64,000 nt of DNA from Verpa conica (Eukaryota > Ascomycota > Pezizomycetes > Pezizales > Morchellaceae), in NCBI GenBank assembly GCA_033030425.1, contig JAUFSD010000002.1:2976001-3040000 (forward strand), given 5' to 3'. Within the stretch, counting starts at the first letter, position 1. Each line of letters opens with the position of its first letter. The notes below the pieces were generated by a model. That model was not told the DNA's origin and ran no database searches. It was given only the letters and a program-made list of their open reading frames with translations. Position numbers and translations under genes: made by a program. Positions 1-11,230 of this stretch are shown in pieces.

Positions 1-769
1 CATTAGTTTCGCCCCATTATGTATGTACTGGTACATCATCGATCGTCAGATTTATTTGTGAGCGAGTACGCAACGAGTTCCCGGGGAAACGGCTAGACTA
101 AAGACCGCAAAGCCCAAAACGGCTGCTCTGTCTTTGAATGCTCGAGGCACGTAATAAGTACCCGAACGTCTCAGACTAGTTAAAGGTCTTTACTGGGGAA
201 GCGCCTCCGGAGGGGTAAAGCAAGTCTATCAATTGGTGGAAGTAAGACTTGCATTTTCGGGGATTTATTGCCTGTCCCGGGCAGATGTTTGAGATGTTTT
301 TCGATTCGAGTTCCATGCACACGGGATGACGGTAAAGGACAACAAGACGTGGGTATGGGATGGTCTGTAAATACCAGCGAGTGCAGTTGCTCTGCCGCTG
401 CGGAAACGACGGCTGTAGATCTAATGCTAAGCTAAAAACTAGTGTATAACGGAGATCATGGAGTCTGTATGGCTTAGGTGTTTGGGGAGACGTGGAAAGC
501 TGGCCTGTCGCTTATGGCGGAGTCTTCATATTTTTGAAGTAACTGGAGTCAGCGTAACTATTGGTGATTTTGGTATGGACCGCATAACACTGCCTCGACT
601 GTGAAGAATCTCACACGTAGTAAGTTATTTCTGAAAATGTAAGACACTCGGGCCATAATCGGGTATTAGCGCAGTAAATCCGAGATGCTTGCTCCAATTA
701 CACCATTCCCACTCGACACCTTATGACTTAACATCAAGTAGAGGTTCCCTCCCATAATCTCTGCCGTCC
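1..769. other. Intergenic, nothing recognised
   Basis: No open frame with recognisable protein content and no RNA gene, inverted-repeat element or tandem repeat was seen. The right end is the 3' flank of the minus-strand molybdopterin synthase gene. Confidence 0.5.
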
Positions 770-1045
770 CTAGCCCGAACTAACCGGCGGAATTATTCCC
801 ACCTCATCGCCCTCTTTCAATTCCCTCTCTGATTCCTCTTCGATATCTGCGTACTCAAGGTTAATCGTAACCATGCAAGAGCCTAAGACCTTTGTCTTTA
901 TCCCTGGGTACTTTTCATCGAGGGTGTCGAATAGGTTCGCTAGTAGTAATGGAGCTGGGAGGAACTCGCTGTCCTTTTTTGTAATAGTGGTTGCAGAAGA
1001 GAAGTATAGAACCTTGAAGGTCCCCGGAGGGGCTCTCGACGCCAT
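770..1045 (-). CDS. cnxG: Molybdopterin synthase sulfur carrier subunit (MOCS2A/MoaD type)
   Basis: A single-exon 91-residue protein of the ubiquitin-like MoaD fold. With the large subunit it forms molybdopterin synthase, which inserts dithiolene sulfur into precursor Z in molybdenum cofactor synthesis (needed by nitrate reductase and xanthine dehydrogenase). Family signs are the opening strand FKVLYFSSATTITKK, the central LANLFDTLDEKYPGI helix, a CMVTINLEY strand, and the terminal GDEVGIIPPV block just before the C-terminal tail that carries the thiocarboxylate. The length is normal for the family. The ATG lies 12 residues before the first strand. The protein ends Ser-Ser-Gly rather than the Gly-Gly of bacterial and animal homologues; filamentous-fungal orthologues may share this. 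The nearest gene is about 3.8 kb away, so there is no cluster context. The symbol follows the Aspergillus name. Confidence 0.85.
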   Translation of the reverse strand: MASRAPPGTFKVLYFSSATTITKKDSEFLPAPLLLANLFDTLDEKYPGIKTKVLGSCMVTINLEYADIEEESERELKEGDEVGIIPPVSSG

Positions 1046-4000
1046 AACTGAGTCCTTTCACCTATAAAATAGATGTCAGCAGAAATTGAGGTGAAGTAGA
1101 CCAGCACGTAGGGTAAAGACCTTTCTTAATTCTCCGTTAAAGGGTTATAGTTTCACCGTTGAGGTCAGTTTATGACGCGAGCACGGGATTATCCACTTGA
1201 AGATCAGCAGCTCCATACCGGAGCCGTTAAATGTGTGCCAAGCCGCAAATTTATATTCGCCACCCGAATCATAAGTGGGGTTTATTTTTTGCCTTATCTC
1301 CTAAGAGGGAAGTTTCAACTTGTTTATCCCGAGATCATCCGATGAACCGGTGTGAGACAATAGGGCGGATCTTCGTCATTGCAGAATTGCGCGAATATTT
1401 AGAGAAAGATAAGCTTGGGGAGGGGGAGAGAACATTTGCCATCAAAGTTTTGCCTCTCGGGAGATCATATCGGTATATGTACATACTACGGGGTTCTAGG
1501 AAATTTTTCCAGTTATATTAGAAAATCTATTCGCTGGCTGCATGGCTGGTTAGTGAGGGGTTCCCTCCACCTATTGTACTCGAAACAGGCCTTCGCTGAA
1601 ACCTCTGGAGCTCCATTCCTAGGCTTGACGCCAAAGACTCAAAACAAGAGGTTGGTGGGGTAATGACGAAAGAGGGGTTCGTAGCTCACAAACAAGAGCC
1701 TCATTGATGTACCGGCCAGGAACCCGGAACTAGAGCGAAACCTTTTTTTTGGAGGGGGCGTACGGCGCTTAAGAAGCCAGGATCAATTTATGCGGTAACC
1801 CTAACCCTTAGAATGAGACTAAGATATATATTATGATAGTATTGGGTTAATTATTAGTGTATTAATACCAGATGAGTAAAAAATACGGAGGGTACTAGTA
1901 GGTAATAATCCCAGGGCTTCGAGTGATATTAAACATATATACCTATTTGTCGTGAATATAATGTTTAACGCTAAAGGTGTTAGTATTGATAGTAAGTTGG
2001 TAAGCCTATAAGCTTTAAGCTCTGGTTTGGTTAGACAAGGGGATCTGTATTTATATTAGGCGAGATTCAGTGATGCGAGACCACTGCGGCAACGGCCATG
2101 GGTGGTGAAGCCTAAAGTCTGGAGTGAGGTTGGAACAAGCTCAATCATTAAGACATCTGCTAGCGCGCGACCCTCATGGATATTCCCTAGTACCACTCGG
2201 TGTTTGCGATAGGTTGGGATGGGAATGAGCCTACCACTTACCCAACATCTCGACAACCAACCTTGTCGTTACTAGCAGGGCTCTTGTTTTAGTCTCAGCA
2301 TTGACCTTTTACCACTATGAGTAATTATGAAGGTAGCTCTCGAGATAATGAGCTTGGGTAAAGGCCCTGCTTGCATACTTTATGCCACTTTTAACCTTAC
2401 AAAGACGGGAAAATATAGGTATGAGTCTTCTATATCTTTGGAGGTTATAAAGGATGCTTAAAGTACTGCGTTCTGTAGGGGCGAGTGCTCTTATTATATT
2501 CGTACTAGGCACAAAAAAGGCCTTAAGCATAATGGGTATAACACGGGTAGGATAGACTGTCGCGAGAAGCATGTACAGGTTCTCCTATGGAAGTATATAG
2601 CTCCTTTGGATATCAAAAAGAGGCTTTATTGGAGTCTGTGGCAGACTTTAACAAATGTGGAGAAATTCATGTTGAGATATATCAGGTTGGCATAATATCG
2701 ATAGACTCTAGTATAACAGTTAACCAAAAGGTAGCCCGGAAAAGGGAAGAAAAAGAGGTGATGAGATCTAGATGGGAGGGGAGGAAGAAGAGGGTGAGAG
2801 GGGAAGGGTGGGAGGCGGAATACATTTACATAGCTTTTCTGGTATAAATCAAGATTTTCGTAAACCCGGCTGGACGAATTTAAATATAAATTATACACTG
2901 AAATCACACAACTTGATTTATATGCATGTACCCTGAGCCATAGTATATCGGGAGAAGGTTGACATCTTTGACATTTAGCCCGAGCTCAAGATTTGTTGCG
3001 GGCACGGTCATTTACATTACCAAAAAAACGCGACAAATCTAGTATCTTTTTAGAAAGAATTTATCCAATTGAAGATATCCCATGATGCGGGAATTCTTGT
3101 AAAAACTCCCCAGGGTCTTTTTCAAAAAAGTGCTCTAAGGGTAATTCTTTAACAAGGGTTCTCTACCCTGTTTGATTGTCTTTATCGGAATTTTTAGAGC
3201 GGGATTTTGCAAACGCATACAGCGACATTTCTACTGGTTTCAGGTTTTTCAGCAAAAAAAAGTTTTCTAACCGGGGGAAGACTCTTCTATTAATCTCGGG
3301 CCGTCACTCGATCTTGGCTGCTGGCGGGTGTCACCGAGATCTAACCGTTTTACCCTCGTAGATTTGTTTGGTTGATTGACTTGGGACCCAGCAGCATTTG
3401 CTGGACCTCAAACGAATTATTTTCTAAACGATTCAACTTTAGAGACCCGGTTTAGCCTTAGAGTACTTGTATCTACATAGACTAATGTACCTGCTCCGGT
3501 ATGTACTTTCGGGGTGGTGTCTGCAAACGCCTTTTCTCTTACGCGTCGTGAGCCGGCCCTGCAGCTGTAGTCCGCAACATACGCATCAGTCCGAAAAATT
3601 CAGCCCATGCCCTCGAGCAAGGACGGTCTAGACAAACCATGCCAGCACACCTGCCAGCACATGTGCACTGTCGCGAATCGTAGTTGACAGTCTACCACGG
3701 TCCCTCCCGCCTCGAAATGAGGAGAAGCAAGCAGAAAGCTCCTGATAACGCACGGCCTGGACTCGGGATGGGGGCTAATTTTGGTATCGGTAATTTGTGG
3801 CTTTAGCTCCGTTCCGTGTCTGATTGCCCTCGGAATAGCACTTTTACAAGCAGCAGCGGAAAAACTGAGCGTTTTTGTGTCCTGGGAGGCAAAAGATGTT
3901 GAAGAGAAAAAGAAAAAACAAGGCGTTCTGTGGACAACTCGAAAAGAACTTTATGAGGCTCTTTTGGTGGGATGAATACCGTTGTAGGCGGAGAGGGGTT

Positions 4001-4488
4001 AACATACAGGTGGCCATTGGCGGGGTGCCTGTCGGCTGAGACACCGGTTTTTTGCCTTTTCCCCTCGGCTGCTGGGTTTATCCATACATGCAGCCATTCT
4101 GCGCCAAGACATAGGCGTTGTGCTAATCCCACTCCATTTGGCTGCCAGCTGGAGCAAGAAATCTTGAGAGCTTTTGTTTGCATCCCCGAGAAACATTGTG
4201 GAAACACAACATGTAAGTCTCTAAATGAGAGGGAGATACCAATTGAAATAGAGAGAAAGTGCATAGATGTGAATGTAGTCTTTAGCTTTGCAGCATATCC
4301 ACATGCTGCAGAAGATATCATACCAATAGCATCTGTGGAAGCAAGCATAACCTGTATCTCATTTCAAGTGTCCGTGTGCACTTATGAGCTTTGTCCAAGA
4401 AAGTTAGTTGCCAGTTTCGTCATCTTGGTCCATTCCGAAATCTATCCCCTCACCATTCTGGGGGTTCATAACATCTACCAGCCTTCTC
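1046..4488. other. Gene-poor intergenic region
   Basis: Short open frames here (for example 2587-2847 and 3803-4348) have no recognisable domain or codon pattern. A degenerate tandem pair of a CCAGCACA-like unit lies near 3640-3662. A two-unit telomere-like motif at 1796-1810 is too short to matter. Nothing else was seen. Confidence 0.45.
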
Positions 4489-4843
4489 AGGTCTTCCCTT
4501 CTTCTACTACTTATTCCCCTTCTCATCCTTCTTCTCTTCCTTCCCCTGCAATATCCAGCAAACCATCGTCTGCATCGATTTCCCAGGACTCATCTCGTCC
4601 TTCTTCATCCTTATCAGTGGTGAGTTGTTTTTTCCCCCTGTGTTTAGGCGGAGATAGCTTTCCCCCGCTTTTACCAGTACCTATCAATTTTTCGATTTGT
4701 ATCGATCAATCAATCACTACTCGCTGGTTTACATCATACCCATCATGTTTGCACCATCAGTTTATAAGAATATAAATGCCTCTAACCCCCTCTGATGATA
4801 TATCTATCTTCTCTCTACTCGTCTTCATTGTGGCAGCTTTCTA
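4489..4843 (+). promoter_or_regulatory. Pyrimidine-rich upstream region of ugp1
   Basis: The plus strand is strongly CT-rich from about 4489 to 4620 and again at 4800-4842, directly upstream of the ATG at 4844. Such tracts are common in promoters and leaders of well-expressed filamentous-fungal genes. No specific transcription-factor site can be claimed. Confidence 0.4.
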
Positions 4844-7070
4844 ATGTTCAGTTTTTTCTCTCGCAAGCAGAAAAAACCCGTCGCCGTAGGCAAAAAACCC
4901 GTCGTCGAAGTTAAAAAGTCCGTCGTCGAAGTTAAAAAGCCAATCGTCGCAGTTTCGGGACCCTTTGAAGCTCCAGCAGTAGTTGAGGTACCCAAGCCAG
5001 TCGCCGAGCCCCCCAAACCAGCCGTTGAAGCTCCTGAGCCAATCGTTGAAGCCCCGAAGCCCATCGAATCTCCTGAGCCAATCGTCGAAACCCCGAAGCC
5101 CATTGAAGCCCCAGAGCCAACCATCGAAACCCCGAAACCCATCGAAGCTCCGAAGCCAGTTGAAACTCCGAAGCCCATCGAAACGCCCAAGCCAGTTGTC
5201 GAGCAAACACCAGAAACAATGACTTCATTCAAGAACCTGCCCCAGCGTCTATTCCCACAAAGTGGTGATGCACTTGGTGTTCCTAAGCCTAGGAGACACG
5301 AAAAGTCTCAGTCTGCTTTCGTAAGTTACCTTTTGCTTTTAATAGGTCACCGTTGATATAGCTTGATTTTTTTTCGAAAACCAGGTGATAATTGTTGACC
5401 CTAATTGCAATATAGGCTTTTGATAATACTTCCACTTCAGTGGCTGCCAGTCAGATGAGAAATGCCCTTAACAAGATGGCTGATGGTGTTCAAAACCCTG
5501 TGACTAAGAAGGTATGTACTCAGATTACTTTAGAGTCGCCATTCAGAGTCTTGCAAGCTAATATGGTACTTATCTTCAAATAGAAATTCGAGACTGAGAT
5601 GGACAATTTCTTTGCCCTTTTTAGACGCTACCTGACAGATAAAGCTAAGGGTACTACACTGTAAGTCCTCAAAGCGTTAAACTAGATTCGTTCTATTTAG
5701 GCAATTACTGATGTTTTTGTCAGTGATTGGGATCGTATTCAGCCTCCCCAGGCCTCTCAGGTCGTTGCCTATGATACCCTCCCAACTATTGAGAAGTCAA
5801 CCCTCCTTGGAAAGCTTGCTGTACTCAAGCTTAACGGTGGTCTCGGTACCTCTATGGGTTGTGTTGGCCCCAAGTCCGTGATCGAAGTCCGTGAGGGCAT
5901 GTCCTTCCTTGATCTTTCCGTTCGTCAGATCGAGTACCTCAACCGCACATATGGTGTCAACGTCCCATTTGTCTTGATGAATTCGTTCAACACCGATGAT
6001 GATACCCAGAACATTATCAAGAAGTATGAGGGTCACAACGTCGACATATTGACCTTCAATCAGTCTCGTTACCCCCGTGTCCTCAAAGATTCACTCCTTC
6101 CTGTTTCCAAGGACATTGATTCACCAATCTCTGACTGGTATCCTCCCGGCCACGGTGACGTCTTCGAGTCGCTTCAGAACTCTGGAATTCTTGATGACCT
6201 ACTTGAACGCGGTGTCGAATATCTTTTCCTTAGCAATGTCGATAACCTGGGCGCCGTTGTTGACCTGAACATTCTCGAACATATGAAGGAGACTGAGGCG
6301 GAGTACATCATGGAACTCACTGATAAAACCAAAGCCGATGTCAAGGGTGGTACAATTATTGATTACGAGGGTACCGTACGTCTACTTGAAATTGCTCAAG
6401 TTCCTAAGGAACATGAGCAGGACTTCAAATCCATCAAGAAGTTCAGATACTTCAACACCAACAACATTTGGCTCAACCTCAAGGCCATCAAGCGTGTTGT
6501 TGAGAACAATGAGCTCGAGCTTGAGATCATTCCCAACTTCAAGAGTCTCGCTGTCGACAAGAAAGGAGAGTCTGATATCTCTATTGTCCAGCTCGAGACC
6601 GCTGTTGGTGCTGCCATTCGCCATTTCAAGAATGCTCATGGTGTCAATGTTCCCCGCAGAAGATTCTTGCCCGTCAAGACATGTTCTGACTTGATGCTTG
6701 TCAAGTCTGACTTGTACTCCATGAAGCATGGTCAATTAGTCATGGACTCTGCGAGGTTCGGTCCTGCACCATTGATTAAGTTGGGAAGTCACTTCAAGAA
6801 GGTTTCAGACTTCCAAAAGAGAGTTTCAAGTATTCCTAGGATTATCGAGTTGGACCATTTGACTATTACTGGTGCAGTAAACTTGGGCCGAAAGGTTACT
6901 TTGAAGGGTACTGTGATTATTGTTGCCAATGAAGGTAGCACCATTGATATTCCTAACGGAAGTATTCTTGAGAACGTCGTTGTTCAGGGATCATTGAGGT
7001 GAGATTCCTCCCTTGCATCTCCTTGCTGAACTTTTTGCTAACCTACCCCAATAGACTACTTGAGCATTAG
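4844..7070 (+). CDS. ugp1: UTP-glucose-1-phosphate uridylyltransferase with N-terminal Pro/Lys repeat extension
   Basis: Makes UDP-glucose from UTP and glucose-1-phosphate in the cytosol, the donor for beta-glucan, glycogen and trehalose. Five exons: 4844-5320, 5416-5511, 5584-5660, 5724-6998 and 7055-7070, giving 646 aa in a clean frame. The catalytic core is highly conserved: [18 protein letters not shown] nucleotide-binding loop, [52 protein letters not shown], and the C-terminal left-handed beta-helix ending GSLRLLEH. The last exon carries only five residues but restores the conserved end. Residues 1-125 are unusual: about a dozen imperfect PKPIE[AT]P / KKPVVEV units. A second in-frame ATG at 5219 ([12 protein letters not shown]...) would give 521 aa, close to the family's usual length. 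The gene may use either start. Confidence 0.95.
4850..5215 (+). repeat. Coding tandem repeat (PKPIE[AT]P units) in ugp1 exon 1
   Basis: The DNA repeats an imperfect unit of 12-21 bp (of the type AAGCCCATCGAA...), encoding alternating lysine/glutamate and proline. It covers residues 3-124 of the long form. No globular domain is expected; the region should be extended and disordered. Confidence 0.85.
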
Positions 7071-9920
7071 AGAAAACATCCACCAATCGTACAATGTGCA
7101 GAATCAATTTCTTTTCAAGGGTTGTGCCTTTTCCTATTTGAAAAAAGCTTTCATAGTTCTAGTGGTGTTTGTCCTTTTGAACCGAAAGTCTTCAAGGGAA
7201 AAGACTTTCAGGTTTATTTTGTCTAGATTTTTTCACTTTTACCATTTTGTCTGGGGAATTTTAGCTTGGGATTTTTCTTTCATTTTATAATGCATACCAC
7301 GCGTAGCGCGCATTTGTTAAACTATGTACGCTTGTAGGCGATCGTTTCCTACCTGCTAGGGTCGTATAGATACCAGCAGTAGATGAAATCGATAAGGATT
7401 AAGAAGTAAAAATAATTTTCAAGTTTGGTGTCCGCCCAGTGATGTGTTGTTGAGCTACCCTGGTGCATTTAATGCACTTTCTCAGGGTTCCGTGCAAGGT
7501 GGGGTGGTGGGGTGAATGAATAAATACATGGAGGGTGGTGGGGTAGCTGACTTGAAAGTTATGTGGCGTGTACTCTTCCGTATCACTTTTATTACCACAT
7601 CAGTATTATTATCAAGTATCCGTATAGTCTATCGACCGGATCTTGTTATTGATTAATATACCACGAAATTAATCACTACTCAGTATTTTTATAGTATTCT
7701 GGTATAAATATTTCAGTGCTAGGAGCTCTTTCAGGGTAATCGTAAGGGCCTCAAGGGTACCTAACGTCTGTCGCACAGAAAACATGCACGTCGTTGATAA
7801 TTATCCGGGCTGATATCCGATATGTTATCTGATACGTAGCTTAGGTGTAGAGTATTAGGCTTAGAGATAGTATGCAGGTATATTTCCCATACATGTAGAG
7901 CCATCCTATAAGGCTTTGCTGGTAAAAGATTCTAGCTATAATTCCCGCATTCCCGCGATTAAAGTTTATCGTAAGAGGGGGTACCTCGCTCCCTCGAATG
8001 GGCGTTAACGGGAATTTCCTGCATACTTTTCAAGTCGCACCTGATAATTTTTGATGCTGCGTCATTTAATTCCTGGGCGCACAGTTTTTTTCTTTTTTCC
8101 AAATCCGAACCCTGTATAAGAATTCCGTAGTAGAGCCCCGGACGGACCAAATGGCAAGTGCGCTGGTCAAAAAATAGCCGAAACCCTGACCCAAACTCTT
8201 CACCCGGGAGTTTCCTTGCTTCGTCTCTAGACGCGCTCGCATAAAGGTCCTATAACGGTTAGATATATTATCTTCAGCAGGTTATCGCGAGAACTATAGG
8301 GCTAAGCATCGAGATCTTGACGGGAAGGATAGAGATTCCTTCTTTGGGGGGGGGGTGAGGGTAGAGGGAGGGGGATCGAGTGGAGGGATACCTGAAACGA
8401 GCCACGGTTCACCAAAACCAGGGCATGGGGGGGGGGGTTAGGTTTGGACCTATGTATATTCACCGCAGGATATTTGAGATTTAAAAAAGAACGAATAATT
8501 TAATTTGCCGCCCAGTAAAGTATAGTAGCGATGAGGATGAGGAGGGATTTTAATTCTGGCCTTCTCTGGGTCGCGATGTTCGGATGAAACATGTAATAAC
8601 ACCCCCTTCGTTATTAACTTGGCGAGATCATCCATCCCCTCCCCTCCCCGGCCAAGAGATTGACCAATTGGACTACGAGCGCTCTCAAGAAGTAAACCCG
8701 GTAATCTTATAGATTGGAGAGTTTATTTATATATATATATACCCAATACACCCCCTGCCCGGCACCATTTACCGTCCTTGAGGAATCTTGGTAAAGATAT
8801 TGGTGGACATTTGAAGCTTTCGCGGTTCAATAGCGTCGCGAGTCGATGAATGCATAGAGAAAACTCGAGGCCTGAGTGAAGAAAAGTCCCCCCCCCCACA
8901 CCCCGAATGCCAGCAGAATAGCCAGCGCATACAGGGGAAATTCGCGTTTCCCAATCGCTTCATCGCCTGGTAGAAAAAGAAAAAGTATCTTGAGATGACG
9001 ACGCGTTGAAGTTTAAACTACGCTTTGCCAATAAACGGCCCTGCATGAATGGTCATCGAGGCAAATGTGGCGCGTGTAGCTCCTTTGGGAGGGGCTGTGA
9101 GGCTGTGTCTGCACCTATTCCGTACGCCAAGGGGGGAAAGTTTCACGGCTCATGAGGGGGTTTCATGCAAGGTACGACAGGTGCCGCAGATCCCCTTGAC
9201 GTGCATCTCGAGACGACAAGCGAGGGAAAATAGAAAATAGAAACATCCCCAGTCTTTCGGGTGATGCTGTTACACACGCCGCGCGCGTTGCGGAAACGTG
9301 GGGAATAGGATAGGATAGGACCTGGGAGTGCCCATGTTTACCTTATCTTGGTGTCAGAGAAACGAACCCTTTCCCTGCCCGAGGATTTGGAGCCTTGTGT
9401 TTGGCTGCAGATATGTATGGGGTTTCTATTCAGCGACTGGAAACAGGCCTCTTACTGTTTCAAGATATGATGTATTTTGGCAGCTTTCTTTGTTTCCCCT
9501 CCCCACGTCTCTGGTACCGTGTCGTGGTTGACGCGCAAGCCACAAAGTGCTCTGATAGTGCTCGATATGCCATTATTATTATCATTGTTCGTGACAGCTG
9601 GCGGTTCGTGGCGCGCAATGCCGTCTCAATAGATTTGCTCAGCCGCCATTCGCAAGAAATCTGAACACTGTTCTAAAACAATTACTAGTCAATACCTCCT
9701 CTTGATCGTCATTCATGGCTAAGAAATCTTTTGGCCTTTCCTGAAGTATCTCTAGTTTATATCTATTCACCAATAGCAGCACTGAGGCATATTGTCTTAG
9801 AGTCGTTGAATGTCTCCGTGATCTACGAGACATATCCGTTTTCTCTTTCTATTTTCTGCTTGTATCAATAGCCTATGGGTACTGTAGTAGGCAGGGTACA
9901 TTCTTCTGCCATTGTACCTT
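7071..9920. other. Gene-poor intergenic region with G-rich tracts
   Basis: Holds the 3' flank of ugp1 and no supported gene. G-rich runs occur at 7499-7551, 8344-8386 and 8427-8436; the second has four or more G3+ runs within about 45 bases and could form a quadruplex. A small hairpin (GTGCATTTAATGCAC) lies near 7461-7475. Short open frames here have no family signal. Confidence 0.45.
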
Positions 9921-10313
9921 TAGAGTGTATAAGTATAGTCGACTTCCACTCCCATTAAAATTTTCTCTTTCCTCTATCAACCACATCAATCATCTCTTCC
10001 TTTCTTCTTCAGTTTCTTTTTTCTTTTTTCTTTTTTTCTTTTCTTCCCTTCACAACGCTGGTCGAAGATCTTTGATAGATCTATTTTTTCTCTTTGTTTT
10101 TTTTTTCCTTCTTCTTTTTCTCTTGACGATTCTCTTTTCAAGTCTCGACGATTTTGCATTCAAGTTTCAACGATACCATTTGACGATCAACTTTCAAAAC
10201 CCTCACATATAACCCTTCGAGTCATATAGCTTTCTAGCCATATACCTCATACACATTTGTCCCACGAAACACGACCACATACTTTTACGAACAAAAAAAC
10301 AAACACACGAAAA
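9921..10313 (+). promoter_or_regulatory. Promoter and leader of the LPMO-like gene
   Basis: A TATAAG sequence at 9928-9933 is followed by a long CT-rich tract (9955-10125). A short tandem block follows in which GACGAT or AACGAT recurs at 10125, 10147, 10169 and 10182, the first three exactly 22 bp apart. Then an A-rich stretch leads into the ATG (context AAAAATG). This looks like a strong fungal promoter with a long 5' leader; the transcription start is not known. Confidence 0.4.
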
Positions 10314-11230
10314 ATGAAGTTCACTTATATTTCCGCGATTATCGTTGCTTTGACCGTCAGCGTTGAGGCCCACAGTTGGGTAAGTCGATAAATGAATTTC
10401 TTTAAGTGTATCATTGCTAATGCAACATCCCAACCAAACAGATCGAATCCCTCACTGTTGTCAGTGGACCAAGCAAGGCCAGCAATCTCAGCACCAAAGC
10501 AGCGGTCCCAGACTCAAAGGTTGGCTACATCCGCGCCTATCCGTCACGCACCGATGCGCTCGCAAACTACCTCATCCTCCACCCCAAGACAGACTTTGCC
10601 TGCCGTGCCTCGCAGCAGACCGCCACTCAAGACCCCACCCATCCCCGTCTTGCTGCCGCCCCCGGGTCCACCGTACAAGGGAACTACACAGAGAATGGCC
10701 ACATCACTCTCCCTCTCCCAACCCAACTCAACCCCGGCAAGATCTACTGGTACGGCACCGAGTCACCCAAGGTTGACGAAAAGCTCGCCGATATCGTGCA
10801 ATGGAATGCCGCAGGAACAGGTGGTGATAAGCGGGGACGTCTCCTCGCCGAGCCAAGCTCCTTCGATGACGGCCACTGTGTTGAGAACTTTGACATTGCT
10901 GCTGCCCTCGCGGCCTCCCCGCAGACAAGAACCGCAGAGGGTATCACCCGGATGAAGAACGGCCAAGCAGGGCCTTGCAAGAGTACTTTTACAATCCCTC
11001 AAGACGTCAAGGTGGGCAGCACTTACACTGTCTACTGGGTCTGGGACTTTTCGGAGCACACCGGTCCTAAGAGCACTGATCCAAATGCTGCCCAGGAGTG
11101 GTACACTTCTTGCATGGATATCGACATCGTCGGTGGATCATCTACAAAGCCTACAGCTCCTACTCCTACCGGTCCATCTTCTCCTAAAAAGACTAAGCTC
11201 GTGCGTAGTGCAAAGTTCAGACTTCTATAA
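10314..11230 (+). CDS. Secreted LPMO-like protein (DUF7492-type) with histidine at mature N-terminus
   Basis: Two exons (10314-10379, 10442-11230; 62-bp intron with a GCTAATG branch site) encode 284 aa. Residues 1-19 are a signal peptide predicted to be cut after VEA, leaving His20 as the first mature residue (HSWIE). Further family-like blocks are YTENGHITLP (His109), WNAAGTGGDKRG (about 143-154), DDGHC (about 164-168) and YTVYWVWDF (about 218-225), ending YTSCMDIDIV. These blocks match, from memory, a fungal secreted family with the same AHSW start. A mature N-terminal His plus a second conserved His is the copper histidine-brace arrangement of lytic polysaccharide monooxygenases; the enzymatic role is therefore inferred, not shown. 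The C-terminus is a short Pro/Thr linker and a basic tail with no binding module. No pathway neighbours. Confidence 0.75.

Noticed and set aside
1796..1810. Telomere-like TAACCC units
   Set aside because: Only two and a half units, inside a mixed AT-rich context; not a telomere or chromosome end.
3972..4775. Long open frame of 267 codons upstream of ugp1
   Set aside because: The translation is low-complexity Ser/Pro from a CT-rich promoter tract, with no domain, and it abuts the real ugp1 start.
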